A stretch of 64,000 nucleotides of DNA from a candidate division WOR-3 bacterium. Its GTDB lineage: Bacteria > Hydrothermota > Tepidihabitantia > SM23-42. The stretch spans positions 1 through 64,000 of the forward strand of contig JAOUFJ010000012.1 of assembly GCA_029858255.1 (NCBI GenBank), written 5' to 3'. The notes below the pieces were generated by a model that worked only from the letters and a program-made list of their open reading frames with translations, searched no databases and was not told the DNA's origin. Numbering within the stretch: position 1 is the first letter of the stretch; every line of letters starts with the position of its first letter. Below, in pieces: positions 1-7,796 of this stretch. A program made the position numbers and the translations under genes.

Positions 1-420
1 AATGCTTACCGGGTCAGGTGGAAAAAATAGGCCGTGTTTTGTCAGTTCCTTGCCAAGTTGTTCGGTGACTATGCCGGTTTCCACGACGACCATCATGTTG
101 TCCTTGTCGATTTCCAATATTTTCGTCATCTTCTCGAGCGATAATACGATTCCGCCGTGAGCGGGCACCGCGCCCGCCGATAGACACGTGCCTCCGCCTC
201 GCGGAGTTACCGGAATGAGATTCTCGTGTGCTACCTGCATAACCTGAGACACCTGCTCGGTCGAAGCACATCTGACGACGGCTTCGGGCAATGAACTGTA
301 AAGCGGGGTCTCGTCATGTGAGTAATTTTCGAGCGTATCCGGGTCTGTTAGCACGTTCGCGGAACCAACTATTTGCTTCAATCTAATGATTATTTTCTCG
401 TCGACCTTCGCGTATTGCAT
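1..420 (-). CDS. FAD-binding oxidase, GlcD-type, N-terminal 140 residues (cut by window edge)
   Basis: Reading the minus strand from an ATG at 420 gives an open frame to the window edge. It contains the PCMH-type FAD-binding signature VTPRGGGTCLSAGAVP followed by GGIVLSLEKM, as in the D-lactate/glycolate oxidase GlcD family, which oxidises 2-hydroxyacids with FAD. The rest of the protein lies outside the window. There is no Shine-Dalgarno before the ATG. Instead a TTGAAA/TATAAT promoter ends 7 nt upstream, so the mRNA is probably leaderless. A second GlcD homologue, fused to GlcF, lies at 44904-47402. The family is clear; the substrate is unknown. Confidence 0.85.
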   Translation of the reverse strand, partial: MQYAKVDEKIIIRLKQIVGSANVLTDPDTLENYSHDETPLYSSLPEAVVRCASTEQVSQVMQVAHENLIPVTPRGGGTCLSAGAVPAHGGIVLSLEKMTKILEIDKDNMMVVVETGIVTEQLGKELTKHGLFFPPDPVSI

Positions 421-427
421 TAATTCA

Positions 428-455
428 ATTATAAGCAATTTGCACTATTTTTCAA
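428..455 (-). promoter_or_regulatory. Sigma-70-type promoter of the GlcD-type gene
   Basis: On the minus strand TTGAAA (455-450) and TATAAT (433-428) are separated by 16 bp. Only 7 nt separate the -10 box from the ATG at 420, which puts the expected transcription start at the start codon. Confidence 0.6.
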
Positions 456-476
456 GAATGCTAGTTGATTGTGTTA

Positions 477-603
477 TGGGGTCAGGTCTTGACTATTGAC
501 AAAATCTGAGTATAGCGAAGTTCATATAAGGTGCTCTTTTCAGAAAATCTGATGAGAGTAACAGACCTTGGACACTATTGTCAATAGTCAAAACCTGACC
601 CCA
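477..603. repeat. Palindromic mobile-type element, copy 1 (MITE/REPIN-like)
   Basis: A 127-bp element bounded by 26-bp inverted arms: left arm 477-502 begins TGGGGTCAGGTCTTGAC, and right arm 578-603 is its reverse complement with one mismatch. The inside, read in this direction, resembles the reverse complement of the second copy at 19415-19543, including TTGACAAAATCTGA and GAAATCTGATGAG-like blocks. It codes for nothing and lies between the end of the NtrC gene and the promoter of the GlcD-type gene. The architecture resembles non-autonomous elements mobilised by a transposase in trans, such as REPINs moved by a RAYT; no such gene is in the window. Confidence 0.8.
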
Positions 604-676
604 GGTCCGCATTTTCAAGTGTATGGCAGGTGCCTGTAATGGTGTCTTCAGGAAAGTGCTTGAGGTGTGATTATGA

Positions 677-2032
677 CTACTTAGAGGAAATCTTGTATTT
701 CTTTATCTTGTATCTCAGAACCCGTTCGGAAATACCGAGCTCAGATGCTGCTCTCGATTGATTGCCCCCGGCGTTGTCCAGGGCGGCTGCGATCATTTCT
801 TTTTCGACCCTGGCTATTCTTTCGTTCAGTTGCCCGGAGATCCCGGGCTTGACGTTCTCGGCCATCGAAATAGGTAGTTCATCCTTCGTTATGTAAGCGC
901 TGCGCGTCAGGACTATCGCCCGTTCGATGATATTCTGCAACTCTCTGATGTTGCCGGGGAAGTTGTATCTCAAGAGAACTTTCATTGCGTCATCGGTTAT
1001 TCCCTTTATTTCTTTTTTTTCTGCTTCTGCATGAGCCCGTATGAAATGGTCCGTGAGAATGGTGATATCTTCACGGCGTTCACGCAGGGGTGGTATGTGG
1101 ATCCTTATCACGTTGAGGCGGTAGAAGAGGTCCTGGCGGAAAGAACCTTTCTTGATCTCTTCATCGATGATCTTGTTTGTTGCACATACCAGTCTCACGT
1201 CAACCTTTATCTCTTCGTTCGAACCGAGCCTGGTGATGATTCTATCCTGCAGCACTCTTAGTAATTTGACCTGGATGCCGGGTGGTAGATCTCCGATCTC
1301 ATCGAGAAATAGCGTGCCACCGGACGCGAACTCGAACTTCCCGATCCGACGCCGGTCGGCGCCGGTAAATGCACCTTTCTCGTGCCCGAAGAGCTCGGCT
1401 TCGATCAGCGTTTCCGGCAGTGCGGCAAGATGCGCCGTAACGAAGTGTTTATCTTTTCTGGGAGAGAGGTGGTGGATAGCACCAGCAACCAGTTCCTTCC
1501 CGGTACCACTCTCTCCGGTGACGATTACATTCGCGTCGCTCTTTGCCGCCCGGAAAGCGAGCGACAGGACTTCTTCCATTTTCCCGGATGCGTATATGAT
1601 CTTCTCATAGCGATATCTTTCCCTGAGGGTATCCTTCAGTTCCTCGTTCTCTCGTTTCAATGCCAGTGTTTCCAGGGCATTCTTCATGGAGAGCAGGAGT
1701 TCTTCGATGTCCACGGGTTTGGTGAGATAGTGGAAAGCGCCATTCTTCATCGCGGTCACTGCATCACGGACGTTGGCGAAAGCGGTGACAATTATGACCG
1801 GGATCATTGGATTTATCTTCCTGATTTTTGTGAGAACTTCGATGCCGGGTATGTCGGGCAGACGTTGGTCGAGCAAGACGATGTCAAAACTACCCTGCTC
1901 AAACTTGGTAACGGCTTCTTCTCCGCTTTCCGCTTCCTGGACCGTATAGTCTTTTCTTTCGAGCGCTCGTCTCAGGAGTATTCGCTGATTCTTTTCGTCT
2001 TCAACGATGAGTATGTTTGTGCGGTTCATCAT
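677..2032 (-). CDS. Sigma-54-dependent response regulator, NtrC family
   Basis: 451 residues in the usual NtrC order. The receiver domain (about 5-120) has an acidic pair near E11/D12, phospho-acceptor D55 and K105. The AAA+ domain has Walker A GESGTGKE (173-180), the sigma-54 contact loop GAFTGA (220-225) and Walker B GGTLFLDEIG. A Fis-type helix-turn-helix sits near the C-terminus. When phosphorylated it should activate RNA polymerase carrying sigma-54. The start overlaps the stop of the upstream kinase gene by 4 bp (ATGA), so the two are translationally coupled and surely partners. The target promoters were not identified; I found no convincing GG-N10-GC site in the window. Confidence 0.95.
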   Translation of the reverse strand: MMNRTNILIVEDEKNQRILLRRALERKDYTVQEAESGEEAVTKFEQGSFDIVLLDQRLPDIPGIEVLTKIRKINPMIPVIIVTAFANVRDAVTAMKNGAFHYLTKPVDIEELLLSMKNALETLALKRENEELKDTLRERYRYEKIIYASGKMEEVLSLAFRAAKSDANVIVTGESGTGKELVAGAIHHLSPRKDKHFVTAHLAALPETLIEAELFGHEKGAFTGADRRRIGKFEFASGGTLFLDEIGDLPPGIQVKLLRVLQDRIITRLGSNEEIKVDVRLVCATNKIIDEEIKKGSFRQDLFYRLNVIRIHIPPLRERREDITILTDHFIRAHAEAEKKEIKGITDDAMKVLLRYNFPGNIRELQNIIERAIVLTRSAYITKDELPISMAENVKPGISGQLNERIARVEKEMIAAALDNAGGNQSRAASELGISERVLRYKIKKYKISSK

Positions 2033-3477
2033 GCGTTCAATACTATTCTGAAACGTGTACGCTCATCGCTTTCAATTGTGATCCGACCGTCGTGCAGCTC
2101 GATGATCCGCTTCGTTAGATATAGACCTATGCCGCTTTGACCTTTTTTCGAGAAGAATGGAGTGAAAATGTCATTTTTTATTGAAGGTTCGATTCCCTTG
2201 CCGTCGTCGGTGCATACTAAGTGAATTTCCCGACCCTTCCTATTTGCGGTGACTTCGATCTTCTTTGCCCCGGCCTCAATGCTGTTGTTTATTATATTAG
2301 AAATGGCGGTTACCAGCAACGAACGATTGCCGTGACAGATGAGTCGTGGTTCGACATCTGCTATGATTTTCACTGAACTTGTTTTGAGCGCGTGATCGAG
2401 CAGGGCGATAGATTCTCTTACCAGTTCGCTCACTTCGATCTCCTCTTTCTTGATCTCCCGTGTTCCAAGCAGGCGTAATGAATCCATTATCGATCTCATT
2501 CTTGCTGTCTCGTCCAGTAATACACCTTTATTTTCTTTGTCCATGCCGTCGGCCAGCAATGAGAGGGTGTTTAGTGAGTTTCTGAATTCATGGGCGAAGC
2601 CAGTTGACAGTGCGCCGACTTCCTTTAGCCGGTTTATTTCCCGTTCCTTCATCAACCTGAAACGCTCGGATTTCGTGTAACTGATAAGCAGAACAGCCTC
2701 CAGTAATATGAAGACGAGCACGGTGAGGAGAAGGAAGATGTTATTGGTTCGTTGTATTCTTGTCAGTGATTCCATGTCGAAACCGGCCACGATTCGGTAA
2801 TCAGAGTCGAAATCTTCGATCTGAAAGATGTTTCCCTCGGGTGTTCCTATTGTATGATATCCCGGTCCTCTGAGCGGAAGGAAATTCTCATAGAGGGTGC
2901 TGAAGAGAACAGGTGTGTTTTCTTTATCTAGGATCGCGAAGTAGCGGAGATTGGATGATGTGATGAGTGAATCAAGTATCTGCTCGATCTCGATCCCGTA
3001 GATGCCGCTCGCTTCTGCCAACAGGAGAAAATCCGTGGCGCGATCGGTTGTGTTCACCAGGAAGAACGGTTTGTCGTCGAGGAATATAAGCGTGTTCGCA
3101 TTCTTGCCTTGCAGATTTCTCCGGTAGAAATTGATGATCTCGCTCTCTGTTCCAGTGAACTCAGTCGCGCCGGTAATGCGTTTTCCTTGTATTATCCAAA
3201 TGCCCTTGATTTCTTCGTCTCTTTGAGTCTGTAGCAGCTGTGTTTGATCAAATCCTGTTTCGATGATCCTGTCACGCAGGTTCTGAATGACAGTTGTTTC
3301 GATCTCCTTCTCCTGTTTGAACAGGTAATCGACCATCGACGAAAGGAGATAGAAGGAATTTGTTGAACTTTCCCGAAAAGTTCGTTCGAGACTGCGATTC
3401 GTGAACAGTACGGTCAGCAGGGCAAAAATCAACGCGCAGGCAAAAATGAATATGAGAATCAGATTCCTAACCTTCAT
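2029..3477 (-). CDS. Membrane sensor histidine kinase, partner of the NtrC-type regulator
   Basis: 482 residues. Two membrane segments (about 5-25 and 247-267) enclose an extracytoplasmic sensing domain of some 220 residues. A HisKA region follows, with the phospho-acceptor H296 in GFAHEFRN, then an HATPase domain with N box NIINNSIEAG, G1 DDGKGIE and G2 GIGLYLTKRI. It resembles the AtoS/ZraS/NtrB type that feeds NtrC regulators. A TTGATT-16-TATAAT promoter lies right before the ATG, overlapping the end of the upstream beta-barrel gene, so the pair can be expressed on its own. The signal sensed is unknown. Confidence 0.93.
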   Translation of the reverse strand: MKVRNLILIFIFACALIFALLTVLFTNRSLERTFRESSTNSFYLLSSMVDYLFKQEKEIETTVIQNLRDRIIETGFDQTQLLQTQRDEEIKGIWIIQGKRITGATEFTGTESEIINFYRRNLQGKNANTLIFLDDKPFFLVNTTDRATDFLLLAEASGIYGIEIEQILDSLITSSNLRYFAILDKENTPVLFSTLYENFLPLRGPGYHTIGTPEGNIFQIEDFDSDYRIVAGFDMESLTRIQRTNNIFLLLTVLVFILLEAVLLISYTKSERFRLMKEREINRLKEVGALSTGFAHEFRNSLNTLSLLADGMDKENKGVLLDETARMRSIMDSLRLLGTREIKKEEIEVSELVRESIALLDHALKTSSVKIIADVEPRLICHGNRSLLVTAISNIINNSIEAGAKKIEVTANRKGREIHLVCTDDGKGIEPSIKNDIFTPFFSKKGQSGIGLYLTKRIIELHDGRITIESDERTRFRIVLNA

Positions 3478-3485
3478 TCCTGCCT

Positions 3486-3513
3486 ATTATATACAAGGTT
3501 GTCAGAAAATCAA
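3486..3513 (-). promoter_or_regulatory. Promoter of the histidine kinase-NtrC operon
   Basis: TTGATT (3513-3508) and TATAAT (3491-3486) on the minus strand are separated by 16 bp. The -10 box is 8 nt from the kinase ATG at 3477. The -35 box lies just inside the 3' end of the preceding gene, whose stop is at 3502. Confidence 0.6.
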
Positions 3514-4518
3514 TTCAAATATCAGCTCGAGGTCATTCTTCACAAAATCGAAGTCATTGACCGTTGATGAGTTAAACAGAGTGCTTGCCTTTACGTAGAA
3601 GACGAGTGTGCTGCTCACAAACTTCGTATATTGCAGCGATACATTTACGCCCTCATCTTCTCTGTCCATTCCTTCCATATCGTAGAAACGCTTGCGGAAG
3701 AGATGAGCCCGGGTTTCAATGAAAGCTTGTTGTTTTATGAAGGCTTTTGTGGCGTACAGACCGAGTTCATATTTCTCATTGATATTTTCTTCCTCAAAGA
3801 ATGGATCGTCTACATACTGGATAGGTGTTATGTACTCGGTGTCGGGATACGAAACTTCGTTAAAGGCGAACCAGACGGCGAGCGAGAGATCTATCGTCAG
3901 TGGGAAATAAAGTTGTGCCTCGGCAATATAGAACGGGACGGCTTCTTCGCCGTATATCCTGAATCCGCCCTCGAATTTAGGAGTAAAATATGTGTATGGC
4001 AAGGGAATTCTGATTGCGGCTTTCAGGCGCGGTTCGTAGTAACTTCTTATGAGGTCCGAATAGAAATATTTGTACCTCACACGTGCATCGGGTGAGAAGA
4101 GGAAATTTCCTAAATACACGTTCAGTGAATCTCCACCAATGATATCGACAAGATTGTATAGGGAGTACGAGGGGGCATAGAAGCTGTACAATCCGGCATA
4201 TAAAGTCGTCTTGTTGCCTACCCCGCGCAGGAGAAGCTTCTTTGCCAACCCGACGTTGTTTGCCATGTAAAAGTTTGTGGGATCGAAGTCTATTAATGAG
4301 AAATCGCCGTTGTAGTTGAGGGTGACGAAATCTTCATTCAAAACATAGGGTCTCAGGCTGGCAATCTGCCCGCCACCGCTCAGATCGAACCCGTTGATGT
4401 TGTTGGTGAGATTGTAGGCGAACGAAACACCCTCAATGCTATATGAGTAGATAAAAAGAGGGAGGAGCAATAATATTGCTCCTCCCTTGCTGAGGATCTT
4501 ACTGTCTTCCCTGACCAC
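3502..4518 (-). CDS. Secreted beta-barrel-like outer-membrane protein, unknown function
   Basis: 338 residues from a GTG at 4518, giving an N-terminus with basic residues followed by AILLLLPLFIYSYS, a plausible signal peptide. The mature part is rich in alternating aromatic/polar strands (for example RYKYFYSDLIRSYYEPRLKAA) and ends in VKNDLELIFELIF, a C-terminal pattern typical of outer-membrane beta-barrels. I do not recognise the family. The GTG lies inside the 3' end of the upstream OB-fold-like gene (20-bp overlap). The first codons overlap a perfect terminator-like hairpin (4459-4487), so the true start could also be a TTG at 4478, preceded by GGGAGGAG. Function unknown; the neighbours suggest an envelope role. 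Confidence 0.7.
   Translation of the reverse strand: MVREDSKILSKGGAILLLLPLFIYSYSIEGVSFAYNLTNNINGFDLSGGGQIASLRPYVLNEDFVTLNYNGDFSLIDFDPTNFYMANNVGLAKKLLLRGVGNKTTLYAGLYSFYAPSYSLYNLVDIIGGDSLNVYLGNFLFSPDARVRYKYFYSDLIRSYYEPRLKAAIRIPLPYTYFTPKFEGGFRIYGEEAVPFYIAEAQLYFPLTIDLSLAVWFAFNEVSYPDTEYITPIQYVDDPFFEEENINEKYELGLYATKAFIKQQAFIETRAHLFRKRFYDMEGMDREDEGVNVSLQYTKFVSSTLVFYVKASTLFNSSTVNDFDFVKNDLELIFELIF
4459..4487 (-). terminator. Intrinsic terminator or attenuator inside the start of the beta-barrel gene
   Basis: A perfect inverted repeat with 14-bp arms (agggaggagcaata and its complement) is followed on the minus strand by CTTTTTAT. It lies directly after the stop at 4499 of the OB-fold-like gene, but also within codons 11-20 of the beta-barrel gene. 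It contains a strong Shine-Dalgarno-like GGGAGGAG in the ascending arm. Confidence 0.75.
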
Positions 4519-5245
4519 GACCTATTTGCTCATCCTGACAGCATGGTCTGCCTTGGTCTTTGTGCATACCCTTCAATTTTCCACACCAATCAGGAAATCC
4601 CTGGGCATTCCTCAAGGCGATTTCCAGGTTTGTCCTGAGGTTTCTCATCTCTCGTGCCATGATCATCGTCTCGCCTTTATCTTTGACCGTTGAGCCTCTC
4701 ACTTCGAGCTCGTCACCCACGCGCACCATGCTTCTGAGATACCATTCTGGCGCTAATCGGACTCTGACAAGTTCTCCGTTCTGTGCTTTTACCATCGCTT
4801 CCATTGTTTCGGATGTTTCATCGATATAGAGATCAGTGACGTCGCCTTCGACCGTTTCTTCGGTTCGCGGGTCGTAGAGATGGTTCTCCGCTTGTAGTCT
4901 TGTTCTCAACCACAGCGGTTGGTAGTCTACGCTGCGGATCTCAGATGTGACGTTGTTACAGATCATCTCACGGACACGGATTTTACTGGCTTCCAGATAT
5001 CTGCCGCGTACAGTGACTTCATCCCCTACTTCGACGTCGCTTTCAATATACCATTCCGGTCCCAGCTCCAGCATGATCCGTTCCTGGGTTCTTGTCCGTA
5101 TCTGAGCCTGCAGGATCGTGTAACCCGCGTCTTCATCTGTAACCTCATCGATGTTTATGACTTCTCCGGTAACTTCGATTTCCTGAGCAAAAAGAAATGT
5201 GAGACCTGCGAGAAGCACTATAAGAATTTTCGGAAAGTTCCTCAT
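4499..5245 (-). CDS. Periplasmic protein with two tandem OB-fold-like repeats
   Basis: 248 residues. The start chosen is ATG 5245, which has AAGGAGG 5 nt upstream; an in-frame ATG at 5260 lies before that site. The signal peptide is KILIVLLAGLTFLFAQ. The mature protein holds an internal duplication: LGPEWYIESDVEVGDEVTVRG near residue 75 matches LAPEWYLRSMVRVGDELEVRG near residue 170. Each copy begins with a VxGEV/VEGDV strand, as in small beta-barrel OB-like domains. The tail is Cys/Gln-rich. No enzyme motif is visible and I cannot name the family. It is the first gene of the minus-strand group that includes the beta-barrel protein and the two-component pair. Confidence 0.75.
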   Translation of the reverse strand: MRNFPKILIVLLAGLTFLFAQEIEVTGEVINIDEVTDEDAGYTILQAQIRTRTQERIMLELGPEWYIESDVEVGDEVTVRGRYLEASKIRVREMICNNVTSEIRSVDYQPLWLRTRLQAENHLYDPRTEETVEGDVTDLYIDETSETMEAMVKAQNGELVRVRLAPEWYLRSMVRVGDELEVRGSTVKDKGETMIMAREMRNLRTNLEIALRNAQGFPDWCGKLKGMHKDQGRPCCQDEQIGRGQGRQ

Positions 5246-5265
5246 GCATACCTCCTTCATACCCT

Positions 5266-5294
5266 ATTATATTAGCAATACGTATGCCAGTAAA
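5266..5294 (-). promoter_or_regulatory. Promoter of the OB-fold-like gene
   Basis: TTTACT (5294-5289) and TATAAT (5271-5266) on the minus strand are 17 bp apart, the one exception to the 16-bp spacing seen elsewhere. The expected transcript start is just upstream of the Shine-Dalgarno site. Confidence 0.45.
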
Positions 5295-5385
5295 ACTCTC
5301 TATATTTAATGACTTTTCTTAAGGATTTACGACAATTGTGTAATGTTCGACAAAATTGTCGGAAAACATCTCACCCAATCTGTCA

Positions 5386-5413
5386 TTGACTTTGTTCAAG
5401 GCCACATTACAAT
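5386..5413 (+). promoter_or_regulatory. Promoter of the secreted protein gene at 5435
   Basis: TTGACT (5386-5391) and TACAAT (5408-5413) are separated by 16 bp. AGGAGG lies about 10 nt downstream of the expected start of transcription, and the ATG is at 5435. It forms a divergent intergenic region with the minus-strand promoter at 5266. Confidence 0.6.
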
Positions 5414-5434
5414 GTAAGAGCAGAAGGAGGGAAT

Positions 5435-6241
5435 ATGCGCTTTAAGTTCATGATAGCTATTGTCATGACTGTCGTTTCTGTAGTTTTATTCGAAAGCCGT
5501 TGCCAGGGCGAGAAAGAATTTGTTGTCAAATATTTTCCGGTAGAAGTCGGCAACTGGTGGGAGCATGAGTACAGGTTCTTGGTTGTTGAGTATGATACGG
5601 TCACCAATGATACGTTTGAGAATCTCTTCGTTGAAAGCCGACATGATGAAATCACTGGTACCAATACTGTGGCAGGCTGGTCTTGTTATCGGTTCCATGA
5701 GACGTTGCACCATACCACACAATGGTTTGCCCATCCAGATAGCGCTCTGTTATGTATCGCCGCGCTGACCGATAATATCCCCGGGTTTGTCGAGGGGTCA
5801 TCCAGAGATATAATCTATCTTCTTCACGGTGCGATATTTCGGACGGCAAGTGCATTGGCCTCTTACATGAAAAACATGACTTCGGGCCTATCGCGGAATC
5901 TTGATGCCGATACTGTGTATTTGATACCACCGCATAAATACTTTGTTTATCCCATGAGCATAGGCACCAGCTGGGTCATGATGACCGAGCCGTGGTATGA
6001 AGAACGGGAGGTGGTTGCTGCCGAATCGGTTACGGTCGGTGCCGGCACTTTTTATACGCTCAAGCTGCGTGTAGTTACTGATTTAGGAAGCGAAGATGAA
6101 CGGTACATCTGGATCGGTGAAGAAGGGATGATTAAAGACAGCATATATTCACGGGGTGTGGCTACAAATGTAGTCGGTGATACTATCGGTTATTTCGATG
6201 TTTATACAATGTATGAGTTGTTGTCGTTAAACCTGGAATGA
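5435..6241 (+). CDS. Secreted protein of unknown function
   Basis: 268 residues, with an N-terminal hydrophobic segment (FMIAIVMTVVSVVLF) followed by ESRCQGE. The Cys could be lipidated but the lipobox is poor. The mature part opens with YFPVEVGNWWEHEY, a motif I associate with uncharacterised secreted beta-rich proteins of this kind of bacterium, and is dominated by beta-strand patterns. No catalytic motif is seen. A good Shine-Dalgarno (AGGAGGG) precedes the ATG. It appears monocistronic: 164 bp with their own promoter follow before the next gene. Confidence 0.8.
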   Translation: MRFKFMIAIVMTVVSVVLFESRCQGEKEFVVKYFPVEVGNWWEHEYRFLVVEYDTVTNDTFENLFVESRHDEITGTNTVAGWSCYRFHETLHHTTQWFAHPDSALLCIAALTDNIPGFVEGSSRDIIYLLHGAIFRTASALASYMKNMTSGLSRNLDADTVYLIPPHKYFVYPMSIGTSWVMMTEPWYEEREVVAAESVTVGAGTFYTLKLRVVTDLGSEDERYIWIGEEGMIKDSIYSRGVATNVVGDTIGYFDVYTMYELLSLNLE

Positions 6242-6277
6242 CCTTTATTCAGTCGACATGGATCATGCATTTTTACG

Positions 6278-6305
6278 TTGAAATCATCGCTGTTTTGTAT
6301 ATCAT
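6278..6305 (+). promoter_or_regulatory. Promoter upstream of the seven-bladed propeller gene
   Basis: TTGAAA (6278-6283) and TATCAT (6300-6305) are separated by 16 bp. It would give a 5' leader of about 95 nt. That leader holds an imperfect hairpin with CGTGGA (6349-6354) pairing TCCACG (6378-6383) just before the Shine-Dalgarno AAAGGAG; no known riboswitch was recognised. Confidence 0.4.
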
Positions 6306-6405
6306 ATATATTAATGTAGATACTCATAAAGGATAAAGATCGCAGGATCGTGGAAGTAGCCTAACGGACCGGCGCAGTCCACGGGCACGAAAGGAGTTAT
6401 GGTAT

Positions 6406-7785
6406 ATGAAAAACCGAGCACCGCACAAATGGTTGCTGGTTACCATGCTATTGTTGGCCGCATTTTGTCATGCCGATTGGACGCGAGATACTGTTGGTAT
6501 CTATACGAGATACTATGAGGTGAAGGTTGGCGATGGCCGGAACGATAATGTGGAGCGTATTTATTGCTGCTGTTACAACGGGCATGTCGTCGAATGGTCG
6601 TTTGAAGGAAACGACTGGGTGATGGTGGATTGTGGTTCTGTACCACCAAGCGCTGATTACCGGCTGATAAGTCTGTGTATTGGAGATGGCAGGCGAGACG
6701 GGATCAATCGAATCTACAGTGCTTGCGCTGATGGGTATATTTATGAATTCTCGTACGATAGCGGCATGTGGTTCATGGACCGGCTGAGTCCGGCCGGTGT
6801 ATTCTATGCGGGGCAGGTTATTGGCCAGCCAAGAAACGATGATACGATTCGTGTTTGTGCTGGTGGTTGGAACACTCCGGTTCGTGAATATACCTGGAAC
6901 GGTTCAGACTGGGAGTCGCTTGATGTAAGCTCGGGTAATAGGTATGTCTGGCCGCTCGACATTGCGCAAGGTAGAAATGATGGAGTCTACCGTATCTATG
7001 CTCCCGATTGGTACCTATACTACCTGAGGGAGTATTCCTGGAATGGCAGTGGGTATGACGAGCTGACCATCAGCGCACCCCAACGATTGGTCAAGGCCGT
7101 CGTGGGTCATGGCAGAAACGACGGTATGAACCGCGTGTACGCTTCGGGAATGTTGGGACACGTTCATGAATATACCTACGACGCCAATAACTGGCAGAGC
7201 GTCGATATCCATCCTACTGCACCTCTACGGTCGCGCTACGGCCTTTGTTTTGGCCAGACAAAGAGCGATGGTGTATTGAGACTGTACTCGGTCGCCCAAG
7301 GTGGTGACATCCGTGAACATGCCTGGGATGGTGCTGCGTGGGTCGATACGATCATCGATGCAATCTCGGGTGCAACAGTTGATATAGCGGTCGGCCGAGG
7401 CAGAAATGATGATACGATGAGAGTGTACGTGACGAGCGCGACCGGCATCTTGTATGAGTTTACGAATACCTCACCCTATGTCGGCTTGGAGGATCTGAAA
7501 CAGGAGCAGATCGGTATTTCGCTTAGCTTTCATCCCAATCCCTTCGCCTATCTCTCCACGATCAAATATAGTATTCCGAGAAGCGGCTGGGTCAGTATCA
7601 CGGTGCATAATAGTCTGGGTGTTGAAGTTTCCAGACTGTTAGATAAATACGACGATGCGGGTAGTCATATTTTGCATTGTGATATGTATGATAAATACGG
7701 TATGAGGCTGCCGGCTGGTGTGTACTTCTGCCGGCTGAAAATGGAGGGTGAAGAAATCGTTGAAAAGATCATACGGGTGAATTGA
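6406..7785 (+). CDS. Secreted seven-repeat beta-propeller protein with C-terminal sorting domain
   Basis: 459 residues. The signal peptide covers about residues 1-23 (WLLVTMLLLAAFCHA). Seven copies of a repeat of about 48 residues follow, each with a core like GxGRNDGxxRIYA and then EYSWNGSxW; copies start near residues 43, 96, 145, 194, 242, 290 and 336. This fits a seven-bladed propeller. The C-terminal 90 residues (FHPNPF, then SITVHNSLGVEVSRL, then GVYFCRLKMEG) form a type A sorting domain used by Por/type IX secretion. It is likely displayed on the cell surface or released. The ligand is unknown. The start has AAAGGAG upstream. Confidence 0.85.
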   Translation: MKNRAPHKWLLVTMLLLAAFCHADWTRDTVGIYTRYYEVKVGDGRNDNVERIYCCCYNGHVVEWSFEGNDWVMVDCGSVPPSADYRLISLCIGDGRRDGINRIYSACADGYIYEFSYDSGMWFMDRLSPAGVFYAGQVIGQPRNDDTIRVCAGGWNTPVREYTWNGSDWESLDVSSGNRYVWPLDIAQGRNDGVYRIYAPDWYLYYLREYSWNGSGYDELTISAPQRLVKAVVGHGRNDGMNRVYASGMLGHVHEYTYDANNWQSVDIHPTAPLRSRYGLCFGQTKSDGVLRLYSVAQGGDIREHAWDGAAWVDTIIDAISGATVDIAVGRGRNDDTMRVYVTSATGILYEFTNTSPYVGLEDLKQEQIGISLSFHPNPFAYLSTIKYSIPRSGWVSITVHNSLGVEVSRLLDKYDDAGSHILHCDMYDKYGMRLPAGVYFCRLKMEGEEIVEKIIRVN

Positions 7786-7796
7786 GGTATACTGTT

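Noticed and set aside
8-20. CCGGGTCAGGTGG, resembling the element arm
   Set aside because: It is part of the GlcD-type coding sequence and the match is short and imperfect.
1382-2140. Long plus-strand frame opposite the NtrC gene
   Set aside because: It is antisense to a well-supported conserved protein and shows no recognisable domain or ribosome site.
6312-6405. Riboswitch (cyclic-di-GMP or similar) in the leader of the propeller gene
   Set aside because: Only a simple hairpin is present; the conserved core bases of known classes were not found.
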